Shown: positions 1 through 6,159 of the stretch, piece after piece
How positions within the stretch are numbered: position 1 is the stretch's first letter
Layout of the letters: each line of letters starts with the position of its first letter
Assembly: GCA_020631315.1 (NCBI GenBank)
Contig: JAHDHM010000085.1
Location: 1-11,017, forward strand
Direction: 5' to 3'
From: Acidimicrobiales bacterium
GTDB taxonomy: Bacteria > Actinomycetota > Acidimicrobiia > Acidimicrobiales > Poriferisodaliceae
DNA: 11,017 nucleotides
Made by a program: the position numbers and the translations under genes
The notes under the pieces: model-generated
Told to the model about the DNA's origin: nothing
The model's database searches: none
What the model saw: only the letters and a program-made list of their open reading frames with translations

Positions 1-243
1 GGCGTCCAGGAGCGCAGCGATCGAGTCGTCCTCGCCCAGGCTTGCCGGCTCGTCGGCGAAGTCGTTCACCCCGAGCGAACCGTGGACCCAGCCGGCGTCG
101 AGCTGGCGGGGCTGGTACTTCGGGCAGTCGTCGGGGCACCGCCACGGCGCTTCCGGAGCGAGATCGAGATCGCACTTCCGGACGGTGTCGCCGTTCGGGT
201 ACGAGCGACTCTCGTAGTGATGACAGTTCGTCCGCATCGGCAT
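1..243 (-). CDS. Cysteine-rich conserved small protein, C-terminus cut by window edge
   Basis: Reading the minus strand from the ATG at 243 gives 81 codons without a stop, running off the left edge. The N-terminal part has four cysteines, C7, C24, C36 and C40, in the setting CHHYESRSY, VRKCDLDLAPEAPWRC and PDDCP. This looks like a compact metal- or Fe-S-binding module. The composition is ordered and protein-like, unlike the arginine- and serine-rich shadow frames on the other strand. I recall similar actinobacterial hypothetical proteins beginning with an MRTNC-like sequence, which would favour the second ATG, at 237, as the start. No clear Shine-Dalgarno is visible for either. The acidic stretch after residue 55 (GVNDFADEPASLGEDDS) may be a linker. 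The gene is divergent from the ECF transporter gene, with 75 bp between the starts. Function is unknown. Confidence 0.7.
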   Translation of the reverse strand, partial: MPMRTNCHHYESRSYPNGDTVRKCDLDLAPEAPWRCPDDCPKYQPRQLDAGWVHGSLGVNDFADEPASLGEDDSIAALLDA

Positions 244-318
244 GTGACGATTCTGCCATCGGAAGATGAGAATTCCTGTTCGCTCAGGCCCGAGGCGCTC
301 GGGTCGACGATCCGTACC

Positions 319-2292
319 ATGAGCGGCTTCGTGAGCGATTCGACGACAGCCGCGCCCCAGGTCGACGAACGACCCCGTCCTCGGCTCGATCCGAGCGAAG
401 CCGCCGACGCCGCGGCCGTGGCGGCGCTGGTGTTCGTGTCGACTGCCGTCGGTCGGCTGCTGGCCTTCGGCATCTTCTTCCAGCTGTTGTCGTCGGTCGT
501 GATGGCGGTGCTGGCGTCGCGCCGGCGCCCGATGGTCGTCGCCGTCGCCGGCTTCACCGCCGTCAGCATCGGCGTGTTGCTCGGCGGGTTCGGCCCGCTG
601 ACGCAGATCGGCGCCGCGACTCTCTTCGGTGGCGCGACGGGCACGACGATCCGCAAGGGCGGAGGTCAGGCCGCGGCGATCGGACGATGCCTCATGGTCG
701 GCTGGCCTGCCGTGTCCCTGTTCACGGTGGGCTTCCTGTTCCTCTTCTCCGAAGTGCGCGAGCTCAACTTCGAGAACGCCCGCAACCTCGCCGAAGGTGC
801 GACCCGCCTGGTGTCGGGCGTCGGGCTCGACGGTGTGGCCGACCTGCTGCTCGATGGTGTGGACCTGGCGATCGACTGGTGGTTCCTCGCGACGCCACTG
901 CTCCAGCTCGTCATCTCGGTGGCCTACGCCGTGTTCACCTACCGGGTCGGCAAGCCAGTCGCGATGCGCGTCAACAAGACCCTCGGCGACCCGCTGCACC
1001 ACGATGTCGGTGCCGCCGGCGCCGTCGACCTTCCTTCGTGGGAGGGCACGACGATCCGTCGAGGCGACACCGACATCGCGACGGTCGATCTGACACTCGC
1101 TGCCGGTGAACTGCTCGCGCTGACCGGGCCGAACGGTGCCGGCAAGTCGTCCACCATCGGCGCGCTCGCCGGGTTCGACGGTGTCACCACCGATTCGGGC
1201 AGGACTCCGAGCGGACTCGGCCGCCCGAACGGCGTGGCGGTGATCGGCCAACGTCCCGATGCCCAGATCCTCACCCCACGGGCGAAGGACGAGCTCGCGT
1301 GGGGCGGCGACGTCGACGAGGCACGCATCATGGATCTGCTCGATCAGGTCGGCATCGCGCACCTGGCCGAGCGCGACTCGGCGTCCCTGTCGGGCGGCGA
1401 ACTCCAGCGCCTCGCCATCGCCTCGGCGCTGGCGCTCGAGCCGAAGCTGCTGCTCTCCGACGAGTCCACCTCGATGCTCGACCCCGAGGGCCGGGCCCAG
1501 ATCGTGGCCCTGCTCCGCGACGTCGCCGACCGGGGGACGTCGGTCGTTCATGCCTCACACGTCCTCGACGATCTCGCCGCCGCCGACCGGACCACCGCCA
1601 TCGGCGAGCTGCAGCGAGTCATCGTCCCCGACGCCGACCCACGGGGGCCTGGCGACGTCGTCCTCGCCGCAGAGGGTCTCGAGGTCGTGCACGACGCAGG
1701 CTCGCCATGGGCGGTGCCGGCACTTCGCGGTGTGGACCTCGAGCTGCGTGAAGGCGAGCTCACCCTGCTCACCGGCGGCAACGGCTCCGGCAAGACCACG
1801 CTCGCCTGGACGCTCGCCGGGCTCCTCCGCCCGGCCGCCGGTTCGCTGACGCTGCGGGGCGAGCCGCTCGACGGACCGAACGACAAGGTGGGCCTGGCCT
1901 TCCAGCACGCTCGTCTGCAGCTGCTGAACGACAAGGTCCGCGACGAGGTCCAGTCGTTGTCGGGCCAGGAGAACGTCGACGCCGCCATGCGCTCGATGGG
2001 TCTCGAGCCGCTCTCGATGGCAACCCGCCGCGTCGACCACCTGAGCGGTGGCGAACAACGTCGGGTGCTGCTCGCCGGGCTGCTCGCCCGCCGACTCGAC
2101 GTGGTGATCCTCGACGAGCCACTGGCCGGTCTCGATGCCGAAGGGCGTGAACGGCTCCGTGCCGCAGTTCACCGCTTCCTCGCCTCACGCACCGCTGTGG
2201 TGGTCGTGAGCCACGAACCGGACTGGGCGCCCGATCTCGTCCACCAGCGGATCCGTCTCGCCGAGGGTCGAGTCGCGGAGGTGGAGCGATGA
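319..2292 (+). CDS. Single-chain ECF-type transporter: S-like membrane domain fused to two ATPase domains
   Basis: This 657-residue protein combines parts of an energy-coupling factor importer. Residues about 30-225 are hydrophobic, with roughly five membrane segments, and resemble a DUF2232/YybS-like S component. Two ABC ATPase domains follow. The first has Walker A GPNGAGKSS (270-278), signature LSGGE (357-361), an atypical Walker B LLLSDES (377-383) and switch His414. The second has Walker A GGNGSGKTT (486-494), LSGGEQ (575-580), VVILDEP (595-601) and His632. The frame stays open back to position 82, but that stretch is antisense to the divergent cysteine-rich gene and reads poorly. I therefore chose the ATG at 319, directly before MSGFVSD; no strong ribosome site is visible there. 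The stop overlaps the EcfT start (ATGA), so the two are translationally coupled. The membrane complex probably imports a vitamin or metal. The substrate cannot be told. Confidence 0.85.
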   Translation: MSGFVSDSTTAAPQVDERPRPRLDPSEAADAAAVAALVFVSTAVGRLLAFGIFFQLLSSVVMAVLASRRRPMVVAVAGFTAVSIGVLLGGFGPLTQIGAATLFGGATGTTIRKGGGQAAAIGRCLMVGWPAVSLFTVGFLFLFSEVRELNFENARNLAEGATRLVSGVGLDGVADLLLDGVDLAIDWWFLATPLLQLVISVAYAVFTYRVGKPVAMRVNKTLGDPLHHDVGAAGAVDLPSWEGTTIRRGDTDIATVDLTLAAGELLALTGPNGAGKSSTIGALAGFDGVTTDSGRTPSGLGRPNGVAVIGQRPDAQILTPRAKDELAWGGDVDEARIMDLLDQVGIAHLAERDSASLSGGELQRLAIASALALEPKLLLSDESTSMLDPEGRAQIVALLRDVADRGTSVVHASHVLDDLAAADRTTAIGELQRVIVPDADPRGPGDVVLAAEGLEVVHDAGSPWAVPALRGVDLELREGELTLLTGGNGSGKTTLAWTLAGLLRPAAGSLTLRGEPLDGPNDKVGLAFQHARLQLLNDKVRDEVQSLSGQENVDAAMRSMGLEPLSMATRRVDHLSGGEQRRVLLAGLLARRLDVVILDEPLAGLDAEGRERLRAAVHRFLASRTAVVVVSHEPDWAPDLVHQRIRLAEGRVAEVER

Positions 2293-3041
2293 GCGGGCGC
2301 GTGATGCGGCATCTCGACACCGGGTCGCCACTCCACCGGCTCTGGGCCGGCACGAAGGTGTTGTGGGTGCCGATCGTCGGCACGACCATCGCGCTCCAGT
2401 TGAGCTGGGCGGCCGTCGGCATCGGCTGGGTCGTCCTGCTGTCGCTGTTCGCGCTGTCGCGCCTGCCGCGCGGTGTGCTGCCCAAGCCACCGAAGATCAT
2501 GTGGATCGGCCTCGGTATCTCGTTCGGGCTCACGGCGTTGTCGACCGAAGAGCCGGCGTTCGGCCCGATCTCGATCGGCGCTGCCGTCGACCTGGCCCGG
2601 TTCATCGCGTTCGCCTGGATGATGACCGCCATGGCGCTGCTCATCGGCTGGACGACACGGCTCGACGACATCGCCGCAGCCATCAACCGGTTGCTGCGGC
2701 CGTTCCGCCGTCTCCGCCTGCCGGTCGACGAGATCGGCACGGTCCTGACCATCGCGGTGCGCACGGTGCCGCTGCTCATCGACGAGGTCCGTGTCATCGT
2801 CGCCGCACGCCGGCTCCGACCGCAGGAAGAACCGCCGCAGCCGTATCTCGATCAGCTGGTCGACATCGCGGTGGCGTTGGTGGTGAGCACGTTCCGCCGC
2901 GCCGGTGACATGGCGAGGACCTTGGCGTCACGCGGTGGTGTGCGCACTCCCCCACCTGATCGCCACAACCCCGGGCGGTTCGATCTGGTCGCAGCTCTCG
3001 TCGGCGCCGCCATCATGGGGCTCGTCATCTTCATCGGCTGA
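2289..3041 (+). CDS. ecfT: ECF transporter transmembrane coupling subunit EcfT (CbiQ family)
   Basis: This 250-residue membrane protein couples ATP hydrolysis by the ATPase domains of the preceding gene to movement of the substrate-binding S domain. Hydrophobic segments lie at about 24-56, 70-85, 97-121, 150-165, 187-202 and 232-249. The two short Arg-containing coupling motifs of the family are visible: AARRLRP around residues 172-178 and SRGG at 214-217. These seat in grooves of the two ATPases. The ATG at 2289 overlaps the upstream TGA by four bases, a typical coupled operon junction. Length matches the usual 250-270 residues of EcfT. Together with its fused partner it supplies all four ECF parts from two genes. 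Confidence 0.87.
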   Translation: MSGRVMRHLDTGSPLHRLWAGTKVLWVPIVGTTIALQLSWAAVGIGWVVLLSLFALSRLPRGVLPKPPKIMWIGLGISFGLTALSTEEPAFGPISIGAAVDLARFIAFAWMMTAMALLIGWTTRLDDIAAAINRLLRPFRRLRLPVDEIGTVLTIAVRTVPLLIDEVRVIVAARRLRPQEEPPQPYLDQLVDIAVALVVSTFRRAGDMARTLASRGGVRTPPPDRHNPGRFDLVAALVGAAIMGLVIFIG

Positions 3042-3056
3042 TCCGAGAGGCCACGC

Positions 3057-3503
3057 GTGAGCAACGAGATCCCGTCGTTTCGACGTCCTGCCCCGGGCAA
3101 GTTGATGGGCCCCGGTCACGGGCCCGGCGACTCGGTGCTCGCCTACGAGTGGGACGTCGTCGACGAGCGGGACGGCTTCATCGAGGTGCTGGCCGTGCTG
3201 CCCGACTCGGCTCGCAACCCGAGGGGTACGATGTTCGGCGGCTACACCGGCCTCTACGTCGACCTGATGGCGCTGCACACCCACCGGTCGGGACATCGGG
3301 ACGTTGCGGATCGGCCGTCGCTGCACACGGTGCACATGGCGATCGACTATCTGGCGCCGGTGACGTCCGAGCGGTTCACGATGACGGGCACCGTCGACGC
3401 TCGGCGGGGTCGCCGTTCCTGGTGCACGATCCGGATGGTCGACGGGGGTGTTCCCGCCGTGATCGCTCGGGTGACCTTGCAAGAGATCCGGCCAGAACAG
3501 TGA
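3057..3503 (+). CDS. PaaI-like hot-dog fold thioesterase
   Basis: This 148-residue protein fits the PaaI/4HBT acyl-CoA thioesterase family in size and pattern. The motif NPRGTMFGGYTGLYVDLMAL (54-73) matches the helix-start region where the catalytic Asn and Asp (N54, D69) usually sit. DYLAPV (97-102) and GTVDARRGRR (111-120) match the following beta strands. A cytoplasmic enzyme hydrolysing an acyl-CoA is likely, but the acyl group is unknown. The start is GTG at 3057, supported by a GAGAGG ribosome site at 3045-3050. It begins 15 bp after the ecfT stop and so is probably co-transcribed, though no functional link to transport is obvious. Its last codons, the stop included, lie inside the first copy of a 17-bp tandem repeat. 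Confidence 0.78.
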   Translation: MSNEIPSFRRPAPGKLMGPGHGPGDSVLAYEWDVVDERDGFIEVLAVLPDSARNPRGTMFGGYTGLYVDLMALHTHRSGHRDVADRPSLHTVHMAIDYLAPVTSERFTMTGTVDARRGRRSWCTIRMVDGGVPAVIARVTLQEIRPEQ

Positions 3504-3544
3504 TCCGGCCAGAACAGTGATCCGGCCAGAACAGTGATCCGGCC
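3485..3544. repeat. 17-bp tandem repeat, about 3.5 copies, spanning a stop codon
   Basis: The unit GATCCGGCCAGAACAGT occurs at 3485-3501, 3502-3518 and 3519-3535 without a mismatch, followed by a partial copy at 3536-3544. The first copy encodes the end of the thioesterase and supplies the T of its TGA stop. The remaining copies fill the gap towards the convergent aldolase gene. Because 17 is not a multiple of three, copies inserted upstream of the stop would shift the frame. CCGGCC at 3522-3527 can pair with GGCCGG at 3541-3546, but there is no T-tract, so I do not call a terminator. Confidence 0.95.
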
Positions 3545-3578
3545 GGCGGACTGACCCTGCTTTCGGGGCGTGCCGCCC

Positions 3579-4361
3579 TCAGTAGATGGCGCCGCTGGTG
3601 TCCGACCCGTCGCCGGTGCGGGCCTTCTCCATCTCGACGTCGATCCCGACACGCAGCGCCACCGAGTCCGAGGTGACGGTGATCATCCGGTAGCCGGTGG
3701 CGATGTGCTTCGGCGTGAGACCACCCGTGGAGTGGATGCCCGCCGGGATGTCGTGACGTGCCGCCGTGTCGGCGATGGTCTGGAGCGCCTCGTCGAAACT
3801 CGGCTCGCCGTCGTTGTTGCCCGGACCGAGACCGAGGGTGATCGACAGGTCGGAGGGGCCGACGTAGATCGCGTCGATGCCGGACACGGCCAGGATGTCG
3901 TCCAGCGCGGCGACGGCCTGGGTGGTCTCGATCATCGGGATGCAGGCCACGTGCTCGGCGGCCCAGTCGACGTAGCTCCCGTCGACTCGCGGCTGCGCCA
4001 GGATCGGGCCAGAGCTGCGGGATCCGGCGGGTGCGTAGCGGCAGGCCCGCACTGCGGCTTCGGCTTCTTCGACGGAGTTGACCATCGGGATGATGACGCC
4101 GTGGGCGCCGGCGTCGAGCACCTTGCCGATGATGCCCGGCTCGTTCCACGGCACCCGGACGATCGGGGTGACGTCGGCGAGCAGGATCGCCTGGATCAGC
4201 GGCGGCACGTCGGAGTAGTCGATGGCGCCGTGCTGCATGTCGATGCAGACGTAGTCGACGCCGGCACGGGCCATAAGTTCGGCGGACAGGCCGTGAGGGA
4301 TCGAGAGCCAGCCACCGAGGCTGGTCGAGCCGGCACGGAACTGATCACGCAGTGTCTCCAT
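3579..4361 (-). CDS. HpcH/HpaI-family class II aldolase (2-keto-3-deoxy acid type)
   Basis: This 260-residue enzyme belongs to the HpcH/HpaI aldolase/citrate lyase family. Members cleave 2-keto-3-deoxy acids, such as 4-hydroxy-2-oxoheptanedioate or 2-keto-3-deoxy-L-rhamnonate, to pyruvate and an aldehyde using a divalent metal. Visible signatures are DMQHG (41-45, general base His44), IVRVPWNEP (67-75, Arg69 for pyruvate), DAGAHGVIIP (83-92), MIET (Glu145, metal) and VGPSDLS (Asp171, metal). All key residues are present and the length is usual. The ATG at 4361 gives the expected N-terminus, with no clear Shine-Dalgarno. The gene converges on the thioesterase gene and is preceded by an unusually structured leader with a terminator-like hairpin, which may control it. 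No sugar-acid catabolic genes adjoin it, so the natural substrate is unknown. Confidence 0.87.
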   Translation of the reverse strand: METLRDQFRAGSTSLGGWLSIPHGLSAELMARAGVDYVCIDMQHGAIDYSDVPPLIQAILLADVTPIVRVPWNEPGIIGKVLDAGAHGVIIPMVNSVEEAEAAVRACRYAPAGSRSSGPILAQPRVDGSYVDWAAEHVACIPMIETTQAVAALDDILAVSGIDAIYVGPSDLSITLGLGPGNNDGEPSFDEALQTIADTAARHDIPAGIHSTGGLTPKHIATGYRMITVTSDSVALRVGIDVEMEKARTGDGSDTSGAIY

Positions 4362-4382
4362 GCGCAGGAGTCTGACACGGCT

Positions 4383-4414
4383 GTCCGACCCGGGCCCTCT
4401 GTGCGGAGTCGGAC
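4383..4414 (-). repeat. Inverted repeat just upstream of the aldolase start
   Basis: GTCCGAC (4383-4389) and GTCGGAC (4408-4414) are perfect 7-bp arms around an 18-base GC-rich spacer. The pair lies about 20-50 bases before the aldolase ATG, between it and the terminator-like hairpin. It could be an operator or a leader stem. Confidence 0.5.
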
Positions 4415-4417
4415 GCG

Positions 4418-4486
4418 AAAAATGAGAAGGTCGGCACTGTGTCTCCCGGCCCCGTTGACGGGTGACACAGTGCCGACCTGGCTCAT
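4418..4486 (-). terminator. Strong terminator-like hairpin with T-tract on the minus strand
   Basis: Read on the minus strand this is a long near-perfect stem. Arms 4422-4426/4482-4486 (ATGAG/CTCAT) form the base. A 1x2 internal loop leads to 16 bp (4428-4443 with 4464-4479), then a T/T mismatch, CCCG/CGGG, and a 10-base loop at 4449-4458. The minus-strand stem is followed at once by TTTT (4421-4418). This is the textbook form of an intrinsic terminator for minus-strand transcription. No convincing minus-strand gene lies upstream, and the aldolase starts only about 55 bases downstream. It therefore either ends a small RNA or acts as an attenuator in the aldolase leader. There is no T-run on the plus-strand side. 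Confidence 0.75.
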
Positions 4487-4600
4487 GCGATGCAGCGGTC
4501 CCTGATCCCGCTGCACCTGATTTGGCCGCCGATCAGTGAGGGGGAGAGAACCTCTCGGCGACTTGTTGATGGTCAAGATAGGGAACCCATGAGTCCTGCC
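4418..4600 (-). ncRNA. Candidate structured leader or small RNA upstream of the aldolase
   Basis: In minus-strand order three stems follow one another. CGCCGA/TCGGCG with inner GAGG/CCTC lies at 4527-4560. TGCAGCGG/CCGCTGCA with a 9-base loop lies at 4491-4515. The long terminator-like hairpin lies at 4418-4486. The stretch has no credible protein frame. The order (structures, then hairpin plus T-tract, then a start codon about 55 bases later) is that of an attenuated leader or riboswitch-like element, or of a self-terminated small RNA. I could not match it to a known class and saw no clear promoter. The 5' end at 4600 is a guess. Confidence 0.4.
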
Positions 4601-4614
4601 TGTCGCCGTTGCAT

Positions 4615-4634
4615 TTCGTGTTCGTGAACACGAA
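4615..4634. promoter_or_regulatory. Operator-like palindrome, site 1
   Basis: TTCGTGTTC (4615-4623) and GAACACGAA (4626-4634) are perfect 9-bp arms around a 2-bp centre. The form is typical of sites for dimeric helix-turn-helix repressors such as TetR-like proteins. Its core CGTGTTCGTGAACA (4617-4630) recurs exactly at 4650-4663. It lies about 220 bp before the glycosyltransferase start. No regulator gene is in the window. Confidence 0.6.
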
Positions 4635-4649
4635 CCGAGACCGGCACAG

Positions 4650-4672
4650 CGTGTTCGTGAACAGGTTCACGA
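4650..4672. promoter_or_regulatory. Operator-like palindrome, site 2
   Basis: TCGTGAAC (4655-4662) and GTTCACGA (4665-4672) are perfect 8-bp arms around AG. The left part repeats 14 bases of site 1 exactly, offset by 33 bp. That is close to three helical turns, so both sites would face the same side of the DNA. The pair probably controls the downstream glycosyltransferase, or the divergent aldolase leader. Confidence 0.6.
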
Positions 4673-4797
4673 GGTCGGTGAGACCGGAAAACGGGCGTCA
4701 TCTCGACGTGATCTGCACGATGCCGAGGGTCAACACGGACGAAACCCGCCGGAGACATTGCGTCGCCACGATGGCTGATGGGAACACCAGCGCCGGC

Positions 4798-4809
4798 TCG
4801 AACGTTCGA
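4798..4809. promoter_or_regulatory. Perfect 12-bp palindrome near the glycosyltransferase start
   Basis: TCGAACGTTCGA is self-complementary and lies about 40 bp before the ATG at 4851, in the likely 5' leader. It differs from the two upstream palindromes in core sequence. A mycobacterial/Bacillus-type LexA box needs four bases between GAAC and GTTC, and these are lacking here. It may be a separate operator or chance. Confidence 0.3.
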
Positions 4810-4837
4810 AGAGGTGGCTCCCCAGATCACACCGGCG

Positions 4838-4844
4838 AAGGAGG
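4838..4844 (+). promoter_or_regulatory. Perfect Shine-Dalgarno for the glycosyltransferase
   Basis: AAGGAGG sits six bases before the ATG at 4851. It is the best ribosome site in the window and fixes this start. Most neighbouring genes have weak sites, so this one is probably translated efficiently. Confidence 0.85.
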
Positions 4845-4850
4845 ATCCAC

Positions 4851-6053
4851 ATGGCCGACTTCCACCAGTCGTCGGTGACCACGATCCACGACCTTCGCCG
4901 ACTGAGCGACGCGCAACGGCGGGCACAACTCGTCGAGTGGACGCTGGACACACCGGTCTCGTTGCTGTTGCCGTCGCTCTACTCCGAGCTCGAGCGACCG
5001 GCCCTGGCCGACATCGTCGAGGAACTCGCCGATGCGACGTGGATCCGAGAGATCATCATCGGCCTGGATCGGGCTGACGAGTCACAGTTCGTCGCTGCTC
5101 GTGACTACTTCGACGCCCTGCCACAGCACTTCCGCATCGTGTGGAACGACGGGCCGGCGATGCGCGAGCTCGACGACGAGCTGGCCGCGGCCGGCCTCTC
5201 CCCCGGCCATGGCGGCAAGGGCCGCAACGTGTGGAACTGCCTCGGCTACTTCCTCGCGTCGGATCGTGGCGACGTCATCGCCATGCACGATTGCGACATC
5301 GTCACCTACGAGGTGTCGATGCTCGAAAAGCTCGTCGCTCCGCTGGTGCATCCAGAACTCGATCTCGAAGTGGCGAAGGGCTTCTACTCCCGAACCGACG
5401 CCGAGCGGCTCAACGGGCGGGTGTCTCGCCTGTTGTACGCCCCTCTCGCGTCGGCGCTCGGCACGGTGTTCGACGACGATCTCGTCGAAGAGTTCGCCGA
5501 CTACCTGCTGTCGTTCCGTTACGGCCTCGCAGGCGAGCAGGCACTGACCGCCGACGTGGCGCGTGGCGTGTCGATCCCCTGCGACTGGGGCCTCGAGATC
5601 GGCATCCTGGCCGACGTGCATCGTCGTCTTCCGGCCCGGCAGATCTGTCAGGTCGACATCGCCGACGTGTACGACCACAAGCATCAGGACCTGTCACCGA
5701 GCGGTGGTGGCGGGCTCGAGGGCATGGCGACCGACATCGTCGGCGCCGTCGTTCGACACCTGTCTCGCATGGGTGTCGACGTGACGCCGAGGGACGCGCA
5801 TCGGCTGGCAGCCCGCTACCGGGCAACGGCCGAGCGGCGCATCGAGCAGTACCGAGCTGACGCCCTGCTCAACGGGCTCGACTACGACGCCGAGTGCGAG
5901 CTCGAAGCGGTCGGCCGGTTCACGGGCATGGTGGCTGCTGCAGCGGAGGCCGGTCCGGCGGCACGGATCGCCCCGACATGGGCTGAGGTCGACGCCCGGA
6001 TCCCAGACTTCCTGGAGCGGCTCGAGAAGGTCGTGGAAGCCGACAACGCCTGA
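4851..6053 (+). CDS. GT81-like glycosyltransferase, probable glucosyl-3-phosphoglycerate synthase
   Basis: This 400-residue cytoplasmic GT-A type glycosyltransferase resembles glucosyl-3-phosphoglycerate synthase (GpgS). GpgS joins glucose from an NDP-glucose to 3-phosphoglycerate, making the precursor of the compatible solute glucosylglycerate. Visible features are a GT-A start near residues 45-75, GGKGRN (121-126), the metal-binding DCD (147-149) in IAMHDCDIVTY, KGFYSR (176-181), the LAGE motif (226-229), WGLEIG (246-251) and DHKHQ (275-279). The C-terminal third is helical. The start is fixed by AAGGAGG at 4838-4844. The usual partner phosphatase GpgP is not next to it, so it may be encoded elsewhere or the product may differ. 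Osmotic stress is a plausible signal. Two operator-like palindromes lie upstream. A mannosyl-transferring relative is the main alternative. Confidence 0.72.
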   Translation: MADFHQSSVTTIHDLRRLSDAQRRAQLVEWTLDTPVSLLLPSLYSELERPALADIVEELADATWIREIIIGLDRADESQFVAARDYFDALPQHFRIVWNDGPAMRELDDELAAAGLSPGHGGKGRNVWNCLGYFLASDRGDVIAMHDCDIVTYEVSMLEKLVAPLVHPELDLEVAKGFYSRTDAERLNGRVSRLLYAPLASALGTVFDDDLVEEFADYLLSFRYGLAGEQALTADVARGVSIPCDWGLEIGILADVHRRLPARQICQVDIADVYDHKHQDLSPSGGGGLEGMATDIVGAVVRHLSRMGVDVTPRDAHRLAARYRATAERRIEQYRADALLNGLDYDAECELEAVGRFTGMVAAAAEAGPAARIAPTWAEVDARIPDFLERLEKVVEADNA

Positions 6054-6066
6054 CTCGGGTAGACAG

Positions 6067-6096
6067 TCTCTCCACACGGCGGCGTCGGTGGAGGGA
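6067..6096 (+). terminator. Weak hairpin after the glycosyltransferase gene
   Basis: TCTCTCCAC (6067-6075) can pair with GTGGAGGGA (6088-6096), nine pairs with one G-U, around a 12-base loop. It lies 13 bases after the stop at 6053. There is no proper T-tract (GAGAGTTT follows). It may be a poor terminator or may mask the purine-rich ribosome-like site GGAGGGAGAG at 6090-6099. Confidence 0.25.
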
Positions 6097-6159
6097 GAGT
6101 TTGCGTGTTCGACCAGGCCGTCTCGGTCATGCTCGTCGCAGCGGCCGTGGGGCACCCCG

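Noticed and set aside
82..318. N-terminal extension of the ECF fusion protein
   Set aside because: It is antisense to the cysteine-rich minus-strand gene up to 243. The residues before MSGFVSD do not look like an S-component start.
3504..3578. Terminator between the thioesterase and the aldolase
   Set aside because: Only a 6-bp GC stem within the repeat and no T-tract on either strand.
4798..4809. LexA/SOS box
   Set aside because: The palindrome lacks the four-base spacer between GAAC and GTTC, and the downstream gene is not a DNA-repair gene.
4609..4878. Plus-strand 89-residue frame before the glycosyltransferase
   Set aside because: Its FVFVN/SVFVN repeat arises from the two palindromes, it runs out of frame into the glycosyltransferase start, and it has no ribosome site.
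4573..4953. Minus-strand 126-residue frame across the aldolase-glycosyltransferase gap
   Set aside because: It overlaps the glycosyltransferase start, is rich in Arg, Ser and Pro, and shows no family pattern. It looks like a shadow frame.
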